DNA from: JBBSNV01 sp964458605
GTDB taxonomy: Bacteria > Pseudomonadota > Alphaproteobacteria > Reyranellales > JAQSWP01
Assembly (NCBI GenBank): GCA_964458605.1
Contig: CAYWLS010000008.1
Coordinates: 1-64,000, forward strand
Length of the DNA stretch: 64,000 nt
Reading direction: 5' to 3'
In this document: piece after piece, positions 7,784 through 16,472 of the stretch
Layout of the letters: every line of letters starts with the position of its first letter
Numbering within the stretch: position 1 is the stretch's first letter
Program-made: the position numbers and the translations under genes
The notes under the pieces: model-generated
Databases searched by the model: none
The model's input: only the letters and a program-made list of their open reading frames with translations
What the model was told of the DNA's origin: nothing

Positions 7784-8556
7784 GCCGCGTGCTCCGCCTC
7801 GGCGGCGACGCCCAGATAGAGCCGCGCCAGGTCCTCGCGCTGCATGATCTCCGCCGTCGGGCCGGCCGCCTTGACCGTGCCCTCGGCCATGAACACGACG
7901 CGGTCGGAGACGCGGCGCACTGCGTTGAGATTGTGCTCGACGATGCACACGGTGCGGCCGTGGCGGTGCACCAGCTCGCGGATGCGCGCGATGAACTGGT
8001 CGACGGCGTTGCTGTCCAGCCCGCCCAGCGGCTCGTCCAGCAGCACGACGGCAGCGTCGGTCATCATCAGCCGGCCGATCGACAGCAGCTTCTGCTCGGC
8101 GTAGCTGAGATCGCCGGCCATGCGGTTGGCGGCGTCGCCCAGGCCCAGCTCGTCCACCACCGTCCAGGCGCGCGCCAGCGCCGCCTCCAGCGCCGCCTTG
8201 TCGCGGCGCGGCCGGAACACCGATCGCAGCGCGCCGGCGGAAGTGCCGCCCAGCAGCAGGTTCTCGATCACCGTCAGGCGGCCGAGCGTGCGCACGCCCT
8301 GGAACGAGCGCACGATGCCGGCGGCGAAGATCTCGGCCGGGCTCAGTCCCACCAGGTCGCGGCCGCGGAACATCACCTTGCCGGTGTCGGGCACCACGAA
8401 GCCGGTCATCAGGTTGAAGATGGTCGACTTGCCGGCGCCGTTGGGGCCGACGATGCCGGTGACGCAGTTGGGCGCGATGTCGACGGTGCAGTCGCGCACC
8501 GCGGCCACGCCGCCGAAGGATTTGCTGAGGTCCGACAGCTCGATGGCGTCGTTCAT
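7780..8556 (-). CDS. livG: LIV-type ABC transporter ATP-binding protein LivG (system 1)
   Basis: First ATPase of LIV system 1, 258 residues. Walker A GPNGAGKST (37-45), signature LSYAEQKLL in place of the canonical LSGGQ (usual for LivG), Walker B VVLLDEPLGGLD and H-loop CIVEHN. It overlaps livM (8553-8556) and livF (7780-7783) by four bases each, so the three are translationally coupled. Confidence 0.92.
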   Translation of the reverse strand: MNDAIELSDLSKSFGGVAAVRDCTVDIAPNCVTGIVGPNGAGKSTIFNLMTGFVVPDTGKVMFRGRDLVGLSPAEIFAAGIVRSFQGVRTLGRLTVIENLLLGGTSAGALRSVFRPRRDKAALEAALARAWTVVDELGLGDAANRMAGDLSYAEQKLLSIGRLMMTDAAVVLLDEPLGGLDSNAVDQFIARIRELVHRHGRTVCIVEHNLNAVRRVSDRVVFMAEGTVKAAGPTAEIMQREDLARLYLGVAAEAEHAA

Positions 8557-9470
8557 GGCGTGCCTCCTCCCGACGCGCGCGGCGCGCCGGCCGGGCGCTG
8601 GAAGCGGCGGATGGTCTCGGCGACGATGCCGCTGGGCCGCAGGAACAGCACGGCGATGATGATGGCGGCGTAGATGATCTGCGTCACCGAGGCCACCTTC
8701 TCGCTCTGGATGCCGATGAAGCCGATCAGCTGGGGCAGCCAGGTGACGATCACCGCGCCGACCAGCGCGCCGGTCAGCGAATACTGCCCGCCCAGCACCG
8801 AGATGGTGACCACCAGGATGGCGGCCTCGAACGAGAACGAGGCGGGGTTGATGTAGCTGCTGTAATGGGCGAACAGCGCGCCGGCGAAGCCGGCCAGCCC
8901 GGCCGAAACGACGAAGGCGAACAGCTTGGCGGCGAACACGTTGACGCCCAGCGCCTCGACGGCGAATTCGTCCTCGCGGATGGCGCGCAGGGTGCGGCCC
9001 AGATTGGAGCGCTCGACGTAGCGCAGCACCAGGTAGACCAGCGCGGTCAGCACCCAGACCGCGACCGTGGCGGCGATCTGGCCCTTGATGCGCAGCGGCC
9101 CGAGCTGCAGCGCGACGATCTCGCCGATGCCGTTGTCGCCGCCGGTGAACGGCAGGTTGAGCAGCGCCACCGAGAAGATGATCTGCACCGAGAAGGTCAC
9201 CAGCATCAGGTACTGGCCGCGCTCGCGCAGCGCCACCGCCGCCACCGCCGCGGCGCAGGCGCCGGCGAAGGCGATGCCGAACAGCATGCCGAGCAGCATC
9301 AGTTCCGGCGGCAGCAGCTTGTCGAGCATGGCGCTGGCATAGGCGCCCAGGCCGAAGAAGGCGGCATGGGCGATGGTGAACATGCCGGCGGTGCCGTGCA
9401 CCAGGGTGAACGACATCGCCAGGATGCCGTAGATGCCGGCGTAGGACAGGATGCCGAGATAGAAATTCAT
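8553..9470 (-). CDS. livM: LIV-type ABC transporter permease LivM (system 1)
   Basis: 305 residues, about eight hydrophobic segments, inner membrane. Carries the LivM hallmarks HAAFFGLGAYASAML near the N-terminus, FTGGDNGIG and the cytoplasmic GRTLRAIREDEFAVEALGVN loop that docks on the ATPases. Starts 4 bp after the livH stop and overlaps livG. Confidence 0.92.
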   Translation of the reverse strand: MNFYLGILSYAGIYGILAMSFTLVHGTAGMFTIAHAAFFGLGAYASAMLDKLLPPELMLLGMLFGIAFAGACAAAVAAVALRERGQYLMLVTFSVQIIFSVALLNLPFTGGDNGIGEIVALQLGPLRIKGQIAATVAVWVLTALVYLVLRYVERSNLGRTLRAIREDEFAVEALGVNVFAAKLFAFVVSAGLAGFAGALFAHYSSYINPASFSFEAAILVVTISVLGGQYSLTGALVGAVIVTWLPQLIGFIGIQSEKVASVTQIIYAAIIIAVLFLRPSGIVAETIRRFQRPAGAPRASGGGTP

Positions 9471-9474
9471 CGGC

Positions 9475-10341
9475 CTACACGCTGCGCTGTGCCGGGCGGT
9501 TCTTGCGCACGGCGGTGATCACCAGCATGGCGCCGAACGGGATCGCCAACTGCCATTGCGAGGGCAGCACCAGCAGGCCGATGCCGGTCAGCAGGCCGAG
9601 TCCGATGCCGGCCAAGGCATGGGCCACCACGCCCATGCCGATGCGCACCGAAGCCACCACCAGCGCGGCGAAGCCGAACAGCAGCGGCGTGAAGCCGCCC
9701 GACGGCGTCATCGGCTCGTACAGCGAGGCCAGCACGGCGGGCACCGCGATCAGCAGGCCCGACAGCGCGAACACCGCCAGCCGCACCCGGCCCAGCTCGA
9801 CGCCGAACACCGAGGCCAGCAGCGGATTGGCGGCGGCGCCGCGCAGCGACAGGCCGACGCCGGTGAGGCGGAACAGCATCTGCAGCGCCACCACCACCGC
9901 GCACAGCGCCGCCAGGTTGGCGCCGTCGATCGCCGACAGGTTGAGCCCGCCCAGCTGCACATGCGGCACCTCGGAGGTCAGCACCAGTTGGCCGGCGCTG
10001 CCGAAGCCCAGCGCGATGACGTTCTCGCAGATATAGAGGACGGCCAGGCCCAGCAGCACCAGCACCGCCAGCGGCTTCTGCTGCTCGAGGAAGCGCCGGT
10101 AGAGCAGCTGGTAGACCACCGCCTGCAGCAGCGGCCCGACCGCCAGCGCCGCCAGGATCGCCGCCCACACCGGCCATTGCAGCCGCTCGTAGCAATAGAG
10201 CAGCGTATAGGCGACCGCGGCGTAGATGCCGGCCAGGCCGAAATCGAGCATGCCGACCACGCGCCAGGTGGTGCCCAGCGCGACCGCGACGAAGCCGACC
10301 GACACGCCCCAGATCAGGCCGAACAGCAGCAGGTCGATCAT
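9475..10341 (-). CDS. livH: LIV-type ABC transporter permease LivH (system 1)
   Basis: 288 residues, polytopic inner-membrane permease. The open frame extends upstream, but ATG 10339-10341 gives the family-typical N-terminus MIDLLLFGLIWGVSVGFVAV followed by MLDFGLAGIYAAVAY. The loop after the middle helices reads LRGAAANPLLASVFGVEL, the usual LivH coupling segment. There are 67 bp to the upstream SDR gene, so it belongs to the same operon. Together with livK1, livM, livG and livF it completes an importer. Confidence 0.88.
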   Translation of the reverse strand: MIDLLLFGLIWGVSVGFVAVALGTTWRVVGMLDFGLAGIYAAVAYTLLYCYERLQWPVWAAILAALAVGPLLQAVVYQLLYRRFLEQQKPLAVLVLLGLAVLYICENVIALGFGSAGQLVLTSEVPHVQLGGLNLSAIDGANLAALCAVVVALQMLFRLTGVGLSLRGAAANPLLASVFGVELGRVRLAVFALSGLLIAVPAVLASLYEPMTPSGGFTPLLFGFAALVVASVRIGMGVVAHALAGIGLGLLTGIGLLVLPSQWQLAIPFGAMLVITAVRKNRPAQRSV

Positions 10342-10408
10342 GGCCGGCCTCGCCGCGCCACGGCCAGGGCATGGCGCGCAGCGCCGCTCCGGCGGCGCGC
10401 CGGCGCGC

Positions 10409-11245
10409 TCAATCGAACAGGGTCGGTCGACGCAGCCATAGCCCACCATCCTGCACGAAACAGGCGCCCGAGACGAAGCCGGAATAGTCGCTCACCAGAT
10501 AGGCGGCAAGGTCGGCCACCTCGCCCGGCTCGCCCAGCCGGCCGACCGAGATGTTGTCCAGCAGCCGGCGCTCGATCTTGGGATCGGCCCACAGCCGCGA
10601 GGCGGCGCCGGTCTCGGCGATCGGGCCCGGCGCGATGGCGTTGAGCCGGATGCCGTGGCGGCCCCATTCGCTGGCCAGCGACTTGGTCAGGGCCAGCACG
10701 CCGGCCTTGGCGGCGGCGGAATGCACGGTCATCGGATTGCCGGTCATGGCGTAGGTGGCGACGATGTTCAGCACCACGCCCTTGCCGCCGCGCTCCATCA
10801 CGTGCTTGCCGAAGGCCTGGGTGCAGAACCAGGTGCCGTTCAGCACGATGTCGATCACCGTGTTCCAGGCGTTGGGCGACATCTTGGCCGATTCGACGAT
10901 GAAATTGCCGGCGGCGTTGTTGACCAGGATGTCGATGCCGTCGAAGCGGGCGATGCAGAACTCGATCAGCCCGGCGATGTCGGCCTGGCTGCGCACGTCC
11001 ATCGCATAGGGCACCACCACGCGGCCCTCGCCCGACAGCTCGGCCGCGGTCGCCTGCAGCACCTCCGCCTTGCGGCTGGCGATCACCACCGTGGCGCCCA
11101 GCGCGGCGAAATTGGCGGCCATCGCCTTGCCCAGGCCGGTGCCGCCGCCGGTGACGATGGCCACCTTGCCGCGCAGCGCGCCCGGCGCCAGCATCGGCGC
11201 GGGATGCACGGAAGTCGGAGGGGCGGCGGTGGCGGCTTGGGACAT
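10409..11245 (-). CDS. SDR oxidoreductase, 2,4-dienoyl-CoA-reductase-like
   Basis: 278 residues. NAD(P) motif TGGGTGLGKAMA (33-44) and NNAAGNFI, the variant of the NNAG motif that is typical of 2,4-dienoyl-CoA reductases. The classical YxxxK is not present in usual form. As in mammalian DECR1, the Tyr lies earlier (TYAMTG) and Ser/Lys follow in HSAAAKAG. Likely NADPH-dependent reduction of a 2,4-dienoyl- or related unsaturated acyl-CoA. It sits between acyl-CoA dehydrogenase genes and the transporter (25 bp from the ACAD gene), consistent with degradation of an unsaturated or ring-derived acid. Confidence 0.82.
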   Translation of the reverse strand: MSQAATAAPPTSVHPAPMLAPGALRGKVAIVTGGGTGLGKAMAANFAALGATVVIASRKAEVLQATAAELSGEGRVVVPYAMDVRSQADIAGLIEFCIARFDGIDILVNNAAGNFIVESAKMSPNAWNTVIDIVLNGTWFCTQAFGKHVMERGGKGVVLNIVATYAMTGNPMTVHSAAAKAGVLALTKSLASEWGRHGIRLNAIAPGPIAETGAASRLWADPKIERRLLDNISVGRLGEPGEVADLAAYLVSDYSGFVSGACFVQDGGLWLRRPTLFD

Positions 11246-11270
11246 CGGACTCTCGGGCTGCTGTTGGGGA

Positions 11271-12443
11271 CTATTGCTGGTTGGCGGGATCGAACTCCAG
11301 CCCCATCAGGGCGCGGCCGATCGTCTGGGCGGTGTTGTGCAGGTTGGCGTGGGTGCTCTGCACATGGATGTTGCGGATCTGGCGCGACAGCGAATGGGTC
11401 TCGAACAGCGCCGAGGAGCCGGCGATGCGGATCGCCTCGGTGGTGATCCATTCGGCGGTCGACATGGCGAACAGCTTGGCCATCAGCGAGAATTCCTCGG
11501 CCCGCTTGATGTCGTCCTGCGCCCAGTAGCCGGCCGCCTGGTACAGCAGGCTGCGCGCCGCCTCGATCTGCATGCGCATCTCGCCCAGGCTGCGCTGGCT
11601 GTGCGGGTTGGAAGCGGTGCCGCGCCGCGGCAGATAGTCGACGGCGAATTCCAGGATGCCGGCGGCGGCGCCCAGATGGGCGGCGCCGAACGCCAGGTGC
11701 CAGCGCGAGCCGTAATTCCGGCGCGCATAGAAGCCGCCGTCCTGGATCACGTCGGCTGCCGGCACCTTGACCCGGTCCAGCACCACGCGCGGGCTGACCG
11801 CGGCGCGCATGCCCAGCGGCCGCCACCAGCGCTCGTCCACCGTCACGCCGGCCGCCCCGCGCGGCACCATGAACATGATCATGTCCTGCGGGATCGGCTT
11901 GTCCGGCAGCGAGGCGTGGTAGAGCGTGTAGTGGGCGCAGCTCGCCAAGGTGCCGTAGGTCTTCTCGCCGCTGACCTCCAGCCCGTCCTTGGTGGGCTGG
12001 GCGCGGGTCAGCATGCTGTAGTGGCCGCGCGCCGTGCCGCCGGGCTCGGTGGCGGTCCAGGAGATCACCTCGCCGGCCTCGACCACCGGCTCGAAATAGC
12101 GCTTCTGCTGCTCGGGCGTGGCGCCCACCGCCAGCATCTGCACCGCGTGCAGATGCACCTGGTAGCAATGGGTCGAGGCCATGTCGGCCTTGCCGAGCTG
12201 CTCCAGCACCAGCAAATAGGCCAGCGGGTCGTGGCCCAGCACGATGTTGACGCCGCCGCCGCCCAGTGCCTTGGGCACGCTGAGGCCGAGCAGCTTGGCC
12301 TCGTGCAGCGCCTTCAGCATCTCGGTCGGCAGGCTGTAGTCGGCGTCGTGCTTGGCGGCATTGGGCGCCACCACGCCTTGCGCCACCTCGGCAGCCAGGC
12401 CGCGCAGGCGTTCGTGTTCGGGGCTGAGGGAGACCTGTTGCAT
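11271..12443 (-). CDS. Acyl-CoA-dehydrogenase-fold protein, type-2 C-terminus (possible flavin monooxygenase)
   Basis: 390 residues. N-terminal and middle domains follow the acyl-CoA dehydrogenase fold (SWTATEPGGTA, SGEKTYGTLA). The C-terminal domain resembles the Acyl-CoA_dh_2 group, seen in DszC/SfnC-like group-D flavin monooxygenases. It has IAGSSALF, RQIRNIHVQSTH and NTAQTIGRALMG rather than the EGTxEI loop that carries the catalytic Glu of true dehydrogenases. It could therefore be a reduced-flavin-dependent oxygenase or a specialised oxidase. No flavin reductase is seen nearby. Start ATG 12441-12443; 17 bp to the next ACAD gene. Confidence 0.75.
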   Translation of the reverse strand: MQQVSLSPEHERLRGLAAEVAQGVVAPNAAKHDADYSLPTEMLKALHEAKLLGLSVPKALGGGGVNIVLGHDPLAYLLVLEQLGKADMASTHCYQVHLHAVQMLAVGATPEQQKRYFEPVVEAGEVISWTATEPGGTARGHYSMLTRAQPTKDGLEVSGEKTYGTLASCAHYTLYHASLPDKPIPQDMIMFMVPRGAAGVTVDERWWRPLGMRAAVSPRVVLDRVKVPAADVIQDGGFYARRNYGSRWHLAFGAAHLGAAAGILEFAVDYLPRRGTASNPHSQRSLGEMRMQIEAARSLLYQAAGYWAQDDIKRAEEFSLMAKLFAMSTAEWITTEAIRIAGSSALFETHSLSRQIRNIHVQSTHANLHNTAQTIGRALMGLEFDPANQQ

Positions 12444-12460
12444 GAGCGCGCCCGATCCCT

Positions 12461-13600
12461 CTACTGCAGGCCCAGCAGGTGCTTGGCCACCTGGATGCGA
12501 TGGATCTCGTTGGTGCCCTCGACGATCTGGCCGACCTTGCCCTCGCGGAAATGGCGCTCGACCTTGTAGTCGCGCAGGATGCCGTAGCCGCCCAGGATCT
12601 GCACCGCCTCGCCCGCCACGTACATGCTGACATCGGTGCTCAGCACCTTGGCCATCGAGCACTCGGCGCGCGCCGGCAGACCCTCGTCGAGCAGCCGGGC
12701 GGCGTCGCGCACCAGCAGCTTGGCGGCGCGGATGCGCATGGCCATGTCGGCCAGCTTGAGCTGGATGGCCTGGAACTCGCCGATGCGCTGGCCGAACTGC
12801 TTGCGGTCGCGGGCGTAGTTGAGCGCGATGTCGAAACACGCCTCGGCGGCGCCGATCGCCATCGAGCCGACATTGACCCGGCTGCGGTTGAGCGTGCCCA
12901 GCATCATGCCCATGCCGTCGCCGCGGGTGCCGACCAGCAGCGACTCGTCCACCGCGCAGTCGACGAAGTCGACCTGGCAGGTGTGATGGGCATTGTAGGA
13001 CATCTTCTTTTCCCAGCGCGGGATCTGCACGCCCGGCGTGTCGCGCGGCACCAGGAACACGCTGCGCGAGCGCTTGCCCTGGTTGGACGGCTCGGTGCGC
13101 ACGCAGACCGCGATCATGTCGCAGCGATCGGCGTTGGAGATGAACACCTTGGTGCCGTTGATCACCCACTTGCCGTTGCGCAGCTCGGCGTTGGCGGTGC
13201 CAGCCAGCACGTCGGAGCCGGCGCCCGGCTCGGTCAGCGCGAACACCGCCCACCAGTCGCCGTTCATCAGCTTGGGCAGCCAGGATTGGCGCTGCGCCGG
13301 GGTGCCGTTGCGCGCGATCAGGCCGACCACCATGTTGTGCACGCTGATGAAGCTGAGCGGCCGGTAGACCCGGCCCAGCTCCTCGAACAGCAGGCTCTGC
13401 GAGAAATGGTCGAGATTGGTGCCGCCGTATTCGGCCGGGCCGTCGATGCCGGCATAGCCCGCCCGCGCCAGCTTGGTGAAGATCTCGCGCGGCAGGTGCT
13501 CCTCGGCCTCCCATTCGTCGATATGCGGCGCCACCTCGCGCTGCATGAAGGCGCGCATGGCGCTCTGCACGGCGGTCTGTTCGGGGGTCAGGTTTTCCAC
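12461..13600 (-). CDS. Acyl-CoA dehydrogenase (canonical)
   Basis: FAD-dependent alpha,beta-dehydrogenase of an acyl-CoA passing electrons to ETF, 379 residues. Shows FALTEPGAGSDV, INGTKVFISNAD, RKQFGQRIGEFQAIQ and the catalytic loop EGTNEIHRI with Glu 361. It is the only one of the five ACAD-fold proteins in this window with the base at this position. Good start at ATG 13598-13600 with an upstream purine-rich site. It is separated from the preceding ACAD gene by 185 bp that hold a 25-bp tandem repeat array. Confidence 0.92.
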   Translation of the reverse strand: MENLTPEQTAVQSAMRAFMQREVAPHIDEWEAEEHLPREIFTKLARAGYAGIDGPAEYGGTNLDHFSQSLLFEELGRVYRPLSFISVHNMVVGLIARNGTPAQRQSWLPKLMNGDWWAVFALTEPGAGSDVLAGTANAELRNGKWVINGTKVFISNADRCDMIAVCVRTEPSNQGKRSRSVFLVPRDTPGVQIPRWEKKMSYNAHHTCQVDFVDCAVDESLLVGTRGDGMGMMLGTLNRSRVNVGSMAIGAAEACFDIALNYARDRKQFGQRIGEFQAIQLKLADMAMRIRAAKLLVRDAARLLDEGLPARAECSMAKVLSTDVSMYVAGEAVQILGGYGILRDYKVERHFREGKVGQIVEGTNEIHRIQVAKHLLGLQ

Positions 13601-13646
13601 GATGAACGTCTCCTCGGGGTCGAATGCCGCGCCGTTCGGACGCGAT

Positions 13647-13796
13647 GCGATAGCGCGCCGTCAGGCGCGGTGCGATAGCGCGCCGTCAGGCGCGGTGCGA
13701 TAGCGCGCCGTCGGGCGCGGTGCGATAGCGCGCCGTCGGGCGCGGTGCGATAGCGCGCCGTCGGGCGCGGTGCGATAGCGCGCCATCAGGCGCGAT
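13647..13796 (-). repeat. Six 25-bp tandem repeats, each a small hairpin
   Basis: Units begin at 13647, 13672, 13697, 13722, 13747 and 13772 and are almost identical (GCGATAGCGCGCCGTCAGGC plus GCGGT). Each contains CGCGCC-GTCA-GGCGCG, a 6-bp stem with a four-base loop; most variation is in the loop. The last unit reaches into the upstream ACAD gene and supplies its final codons (His-Arg-Ala-stop). There are no spacers, so this is not a CRISPR array. It lies within one operon between two ACAD genes and could tune read-through or RNA decay. Confidence 0.92.
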
Positions 13797-14940
13797 GGGT
13801 GGCGTATTCGGCGCCGAACATCTCGGCGCCGATCACGATCTTGTGGATGTCCTGGCCGCCGCCGGCGGTCTTCCAGCCCATGACGTCGAGATGGCGCTGG
13901 AACACCGGATGGTCCTCGTTGAAGGCGGCGCCGCCCCAGATCTCCAGGCAGTCGGCTAGCGCCTGGGTGGCCAGCTCGGCGATGTAGTATTTCAGCATCG
14001 AGGCGTATTGCGTGACGCGCTGGCGGTTGTCGGCCATCCAGGCGGCCTTGTAGGCCAGCAGCCGGCCGGCCTCGAGCTTGGTGTAGTTCTCCACCAGCTT
14101 GAACTGGATCGACTGCCATTTCAGCAGCGGCTTGCCGAAGGTCTGCTTGGTCTTGGCGCGCTCCAGGGTCTCGTCGAGCGACTGCAGCACGGCGCCGGTG
14201 ATCAGGGTCGGGCCGACGCCGCGGGTATAGTCCCAGCGCTCGCGCATCATGTAGAAGCCGCGATTCTCCTCGCCGATCAGATTGGCGCGCGGCACCGTCA
14301 CATTCTCGAACTTGATGGTCGCCAGCATGTGGGCGCGCACGCCCGGCTCGGGGATCGGGATCACGGTGACGCCGGGCCGGTCGGCCTCGACCAGCAGCAT
14401 GCTCATGCCCTTGCGGCCGGCGGCGGGATCGGTCAGCGCCGTCACCACCAGCAGGTCGGCGCCCGGCACCAGCGACACGAAGGTCTTCAAGCCGTTGATG
14501 ACGTAGTCGTTGCCGCGCTTCTCCGCCGTGGTCTTGATGTTGGCGGCGTCGCCGCCGGCATGCGGCTCGGTCTCGGCGAAGGCCAGCAGCCGGTTGCCGC
14601 GGATGATCTCGCCGATGATGGTGGGATCGCTCAGCAGCTTGGGATAGGAATTGCCCATCAGCGCGATCCAGCCGCAGCTGATGTCGGCGCGGCCGATCTC
14701 CTCGACGGCGATCGAGAAATCGACCCAGCTGCGCTCCTGCCCGCCCACCGACTTGGGGAAGGTGAAGCCCAGCAGGCCGAAATCGCCCATCATCTTCAGC
14801 GCGTCGAACGGGAACTTGTCGGCCTTGGCCCAGCGCCGCGAATGGGGCGCCAGCTCCTTGAGCGCGAATTGGCGATAGTCCTGGCGCAGCTTTTCCTGCT
14901 GCGGGGTGAAATGGAACGACAGGCCGTCCGGTGCCGTCAT
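13786..14940 (-). CDS. Acyl-CoA dehydrogenase family protein, atypical active site
   Basis: 384 residues with the three-domain ACAD fold: FAETEPHAGGDAAN, INGLKTFVSLVPGAD and KQTFGKPLLKWQSIQFKLVE. The usual EGTxEI loop reads GGGQDIHKI, so the canonical Glu is replaced by Gly. In isovaleryl- and long-chain-type enzymes the base lies on another helix; here the corresponding segment is RERWDYTRGVGP and offers no clear Glu at the exact position. Substrate unknown. It starts 10 bp after the CoA-ligase stop, and its 3' end is made of the tandem repeat. Confidence 0.82.
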   Translation of the reverse strand: MTAPDGLSFHFTPQQEKLRQDYRQFALKELAPHSRRWAKADKFPFDALKMMGDFGLLGFTFPKSVGGQERSWVDFSIAVEEIGRADISCGWIALMGNSYPKLLSDPTIIGEIIRGNRLLAFAETEPHAGGDAANIKTTAEKRGNDYVINGLKTFVSLVPGADLLVVTALTDPAAGRKGMSMLLVEADRPGVTVIPIPEPGVRAHMLATIKFENVTVPRANLIGEENRGFYMMRERWDYTRGVGPTLITGAVLQSLDETLERAKTKQTFGKPLLKWQSIQFKLVENYTKLEAGRLLAYKAAWMADNRQRVTQYASMLKYYIAELATQALADCLEIWGGAAFNEDHPVFQRHLDVMGWKTAGGGQDIHKIVIGAEMFGAEYATHRA

Positions 14941-14950
14941 GGCGGGGCTC

Positions 14951-16312
14951 CTAGCTCTGGATTTCGATCAGCTTGCTCTTGCCGCTGGCGCGCGGCAGCG
15001 ACATCGGCTCGACGATGTCGATGGCGGCGCGCACCCGCAGGATCTCGAAGATGCGGTGCTCGATACGGCCCTTCAGCGCCGCCTGGGCGTCGCCGCCCAG
15101 CTTCTGCGCCGATTCGACCTTCAGCGCCAAAGGCGGCTGCACCTTGGGCGGCTTGTCCTTGAGCACGATCTTTATTTCGCCGGTGACCTCGGGCATGAAG
15201 CCGGCCACCAGGTCCTTGATCGAGGACGGATAGACGTTGACGCCGCGCACGATCAGCATGTCGTCGACCCGGCCCAGCACCTTGATGCGCAGGTGGCAGT
15301 GGCCGCAGGCCGGACAGGGCGTGTTGTCGACCTGGAAGATGTCGCCCGGGTCCTGCTTGAAGGCCGGTCGCGCCTGGTGCCGCAGCGAGGTCATCAGCAG
15401 CCGGCCGGTGGTCGGCCCCTCGATCGGCAGCGGCTGCAGGGTCTGCGGATCGACCAGTTCGTGCAGCACCAGGTCGGGGGTCAGCGTGTGCAGGCCGTGA
15501 TAGTCGGTGCCGGGGCAGGACAGTTGCGACACGCCGTAGGCGCCCAGCATGGCGTCGTAGACTTCCGCGCCGAAGGATTGCGACAGGTGGCGGCGCACCT
15601 CGGGCAGGCCGGCGCCCGGCTCGCCGCAGCACAGGATGCGCTTGATGCCCAGGCTGGCGATGTCGGCGCCGATCACCTTGGGCGCCTGCTCGATCAGGCG
15701 CTCGGCCATCGACGGCGTGGCCAGCAGCACGGTGGGGCGCAGCAACTGGGCGAGCTGCAGGATGCGCGGCACGCCGGCTTCGGCGCCGACCGGGATCGGC
15801 CGCACGCCGATCTGCATCAGCGAGTGAACGGCGATCGCGCCCACCACCCACATGCTCAAGCCCAGCGCGTTCATCACCATGTCGCCCGGGCCGGCGCCCA
15901 TCCAGGCCAGCGCCCGGGCCCAGCCGACGGCGTTGACCTCGAGGTCGCGCTCGGTGAACAGGTAGGTGAAGGTCGGCCGGCCGGTGGTGCCGCTGGTGGC
16001 GGAGATGCCGCTGACCTCGCGCGGGTCGCAGCACAGATGCGCGCCCAGATAGTCGCCGCGCTCCCTGAACGAACGCTCTTCGCTGTCGCGCTCGTCGGCC
16101 TTGGTGAAGGCGAAGCCGAGGCGGCCGAAATCGGCGATGCTCCTGATGTCCTCGGGCGCGGCGCCGGCCGCCGCCATCTTGGCGCGATACATCTCGGAAC
16201 GGTCGTAGCAGTAGCGCACCTGTTCCTGCAGCCGCGCCAGCCGCAGCGCTTCCAGCGCCGGGCCCGGCTCGGGCGGATTGGCCGGCCAGAATTGCTTGTC
16301 CGATGCGCTCAT
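14951..16312 (-). CDS. Phenylacetate-CoA-ligase-family acid:CoA ligase
   Basis: Adenylate-forming ligase that activates a carboxylic acid to its CoA thioester, 453 residues. ATP loop SATSGTTGRPT (104-114), LGAYGVSQLSC, zinc-like PCPACGH and the PaaK-family signature LGRVDDMLIVRGVNVYPSSI near the C-terminus. A GTG at 16333 is possible, but ATG 16310-16312 has GAAGGG seven bases upstream and is preferred. Sitting between the solute-binding gene and three ACAD-fold genes, it most likely activates the imported acid, aromatic or alicyclic by family habit. Confidence 0.87.
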   Translation of the reverse strand: MSASDKQFWPANPPEPGPALEALRLARLQEQVRYCYDRSEMYRAKMAAAGAAPEDIRSIADFGRLGFAFTKADERDSEERSFRERGDYLGAHLCCDPREVSGISATSGTTGRPTFTYLFTERDLEVNAVGWARALAWMGAGPGDMVMNALGLSMWVVGAIAVHSLMQIGVRPIPVGAEAGVPRILQLAQLLRPTVLLATPSMAERLIEQAPKVIGADIASLGIKRILCCGEPGAGLPEVRRHLSQSFGAEVYDAMLGAYGVSQLSCPGTDYHGLHTLTPDLVLHELVDPQTLQPLPIEGPTTGRLLMTSLRHQARPAFKQDPGDIFQVDNTPCPACGHCHLRIKVLGRVDDMLIVRGVNVYPSSIKDLVAGFMPEVTGEIKIVLKDKPPKVQPPLALKVESAQKLGGDAQAALKGRIEHRIFEILRVRAAIDIVEPMSLPRASGKSKLIEIQS

Positions 16313-16426
16313 TTTCCAACCCTTCGGCGGCACTCAATGCCTGACGCTTCGAGCCTCGACCGTGGCGACCCCGTCGCCCGGCTCGACGGGGCGGCGATGC
16401 CTGATGTCGCTGATGTCGGAGAGTAG

Positions 16427-16464
16427 GCCCGGCGCGCCGCCTGCGGGAAGGCGACGCGCCGGGC
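16427..16464 (-). other. Intercistronic stem-loop after livK1
   Basis: GCCCGGCGCG (16427-16436) pairs with CGCGCCGGGC (16455-16464), a 10-bp perfect stem, with an inner CGCCT/AGGCG stem. No T run follows on the minus strand. It probably protects the 3' end of the solute-binding-protein message or attenuates read-through into the CoA-ligase gene. Confidence 0.7.
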
Positions 16465-16472
16465 GCGAAGGT

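Noticed and set aside
13647..13796. CRISPR array
   Set aside because: Repeats are directly abutting with no spacers, and no cas genes are near.
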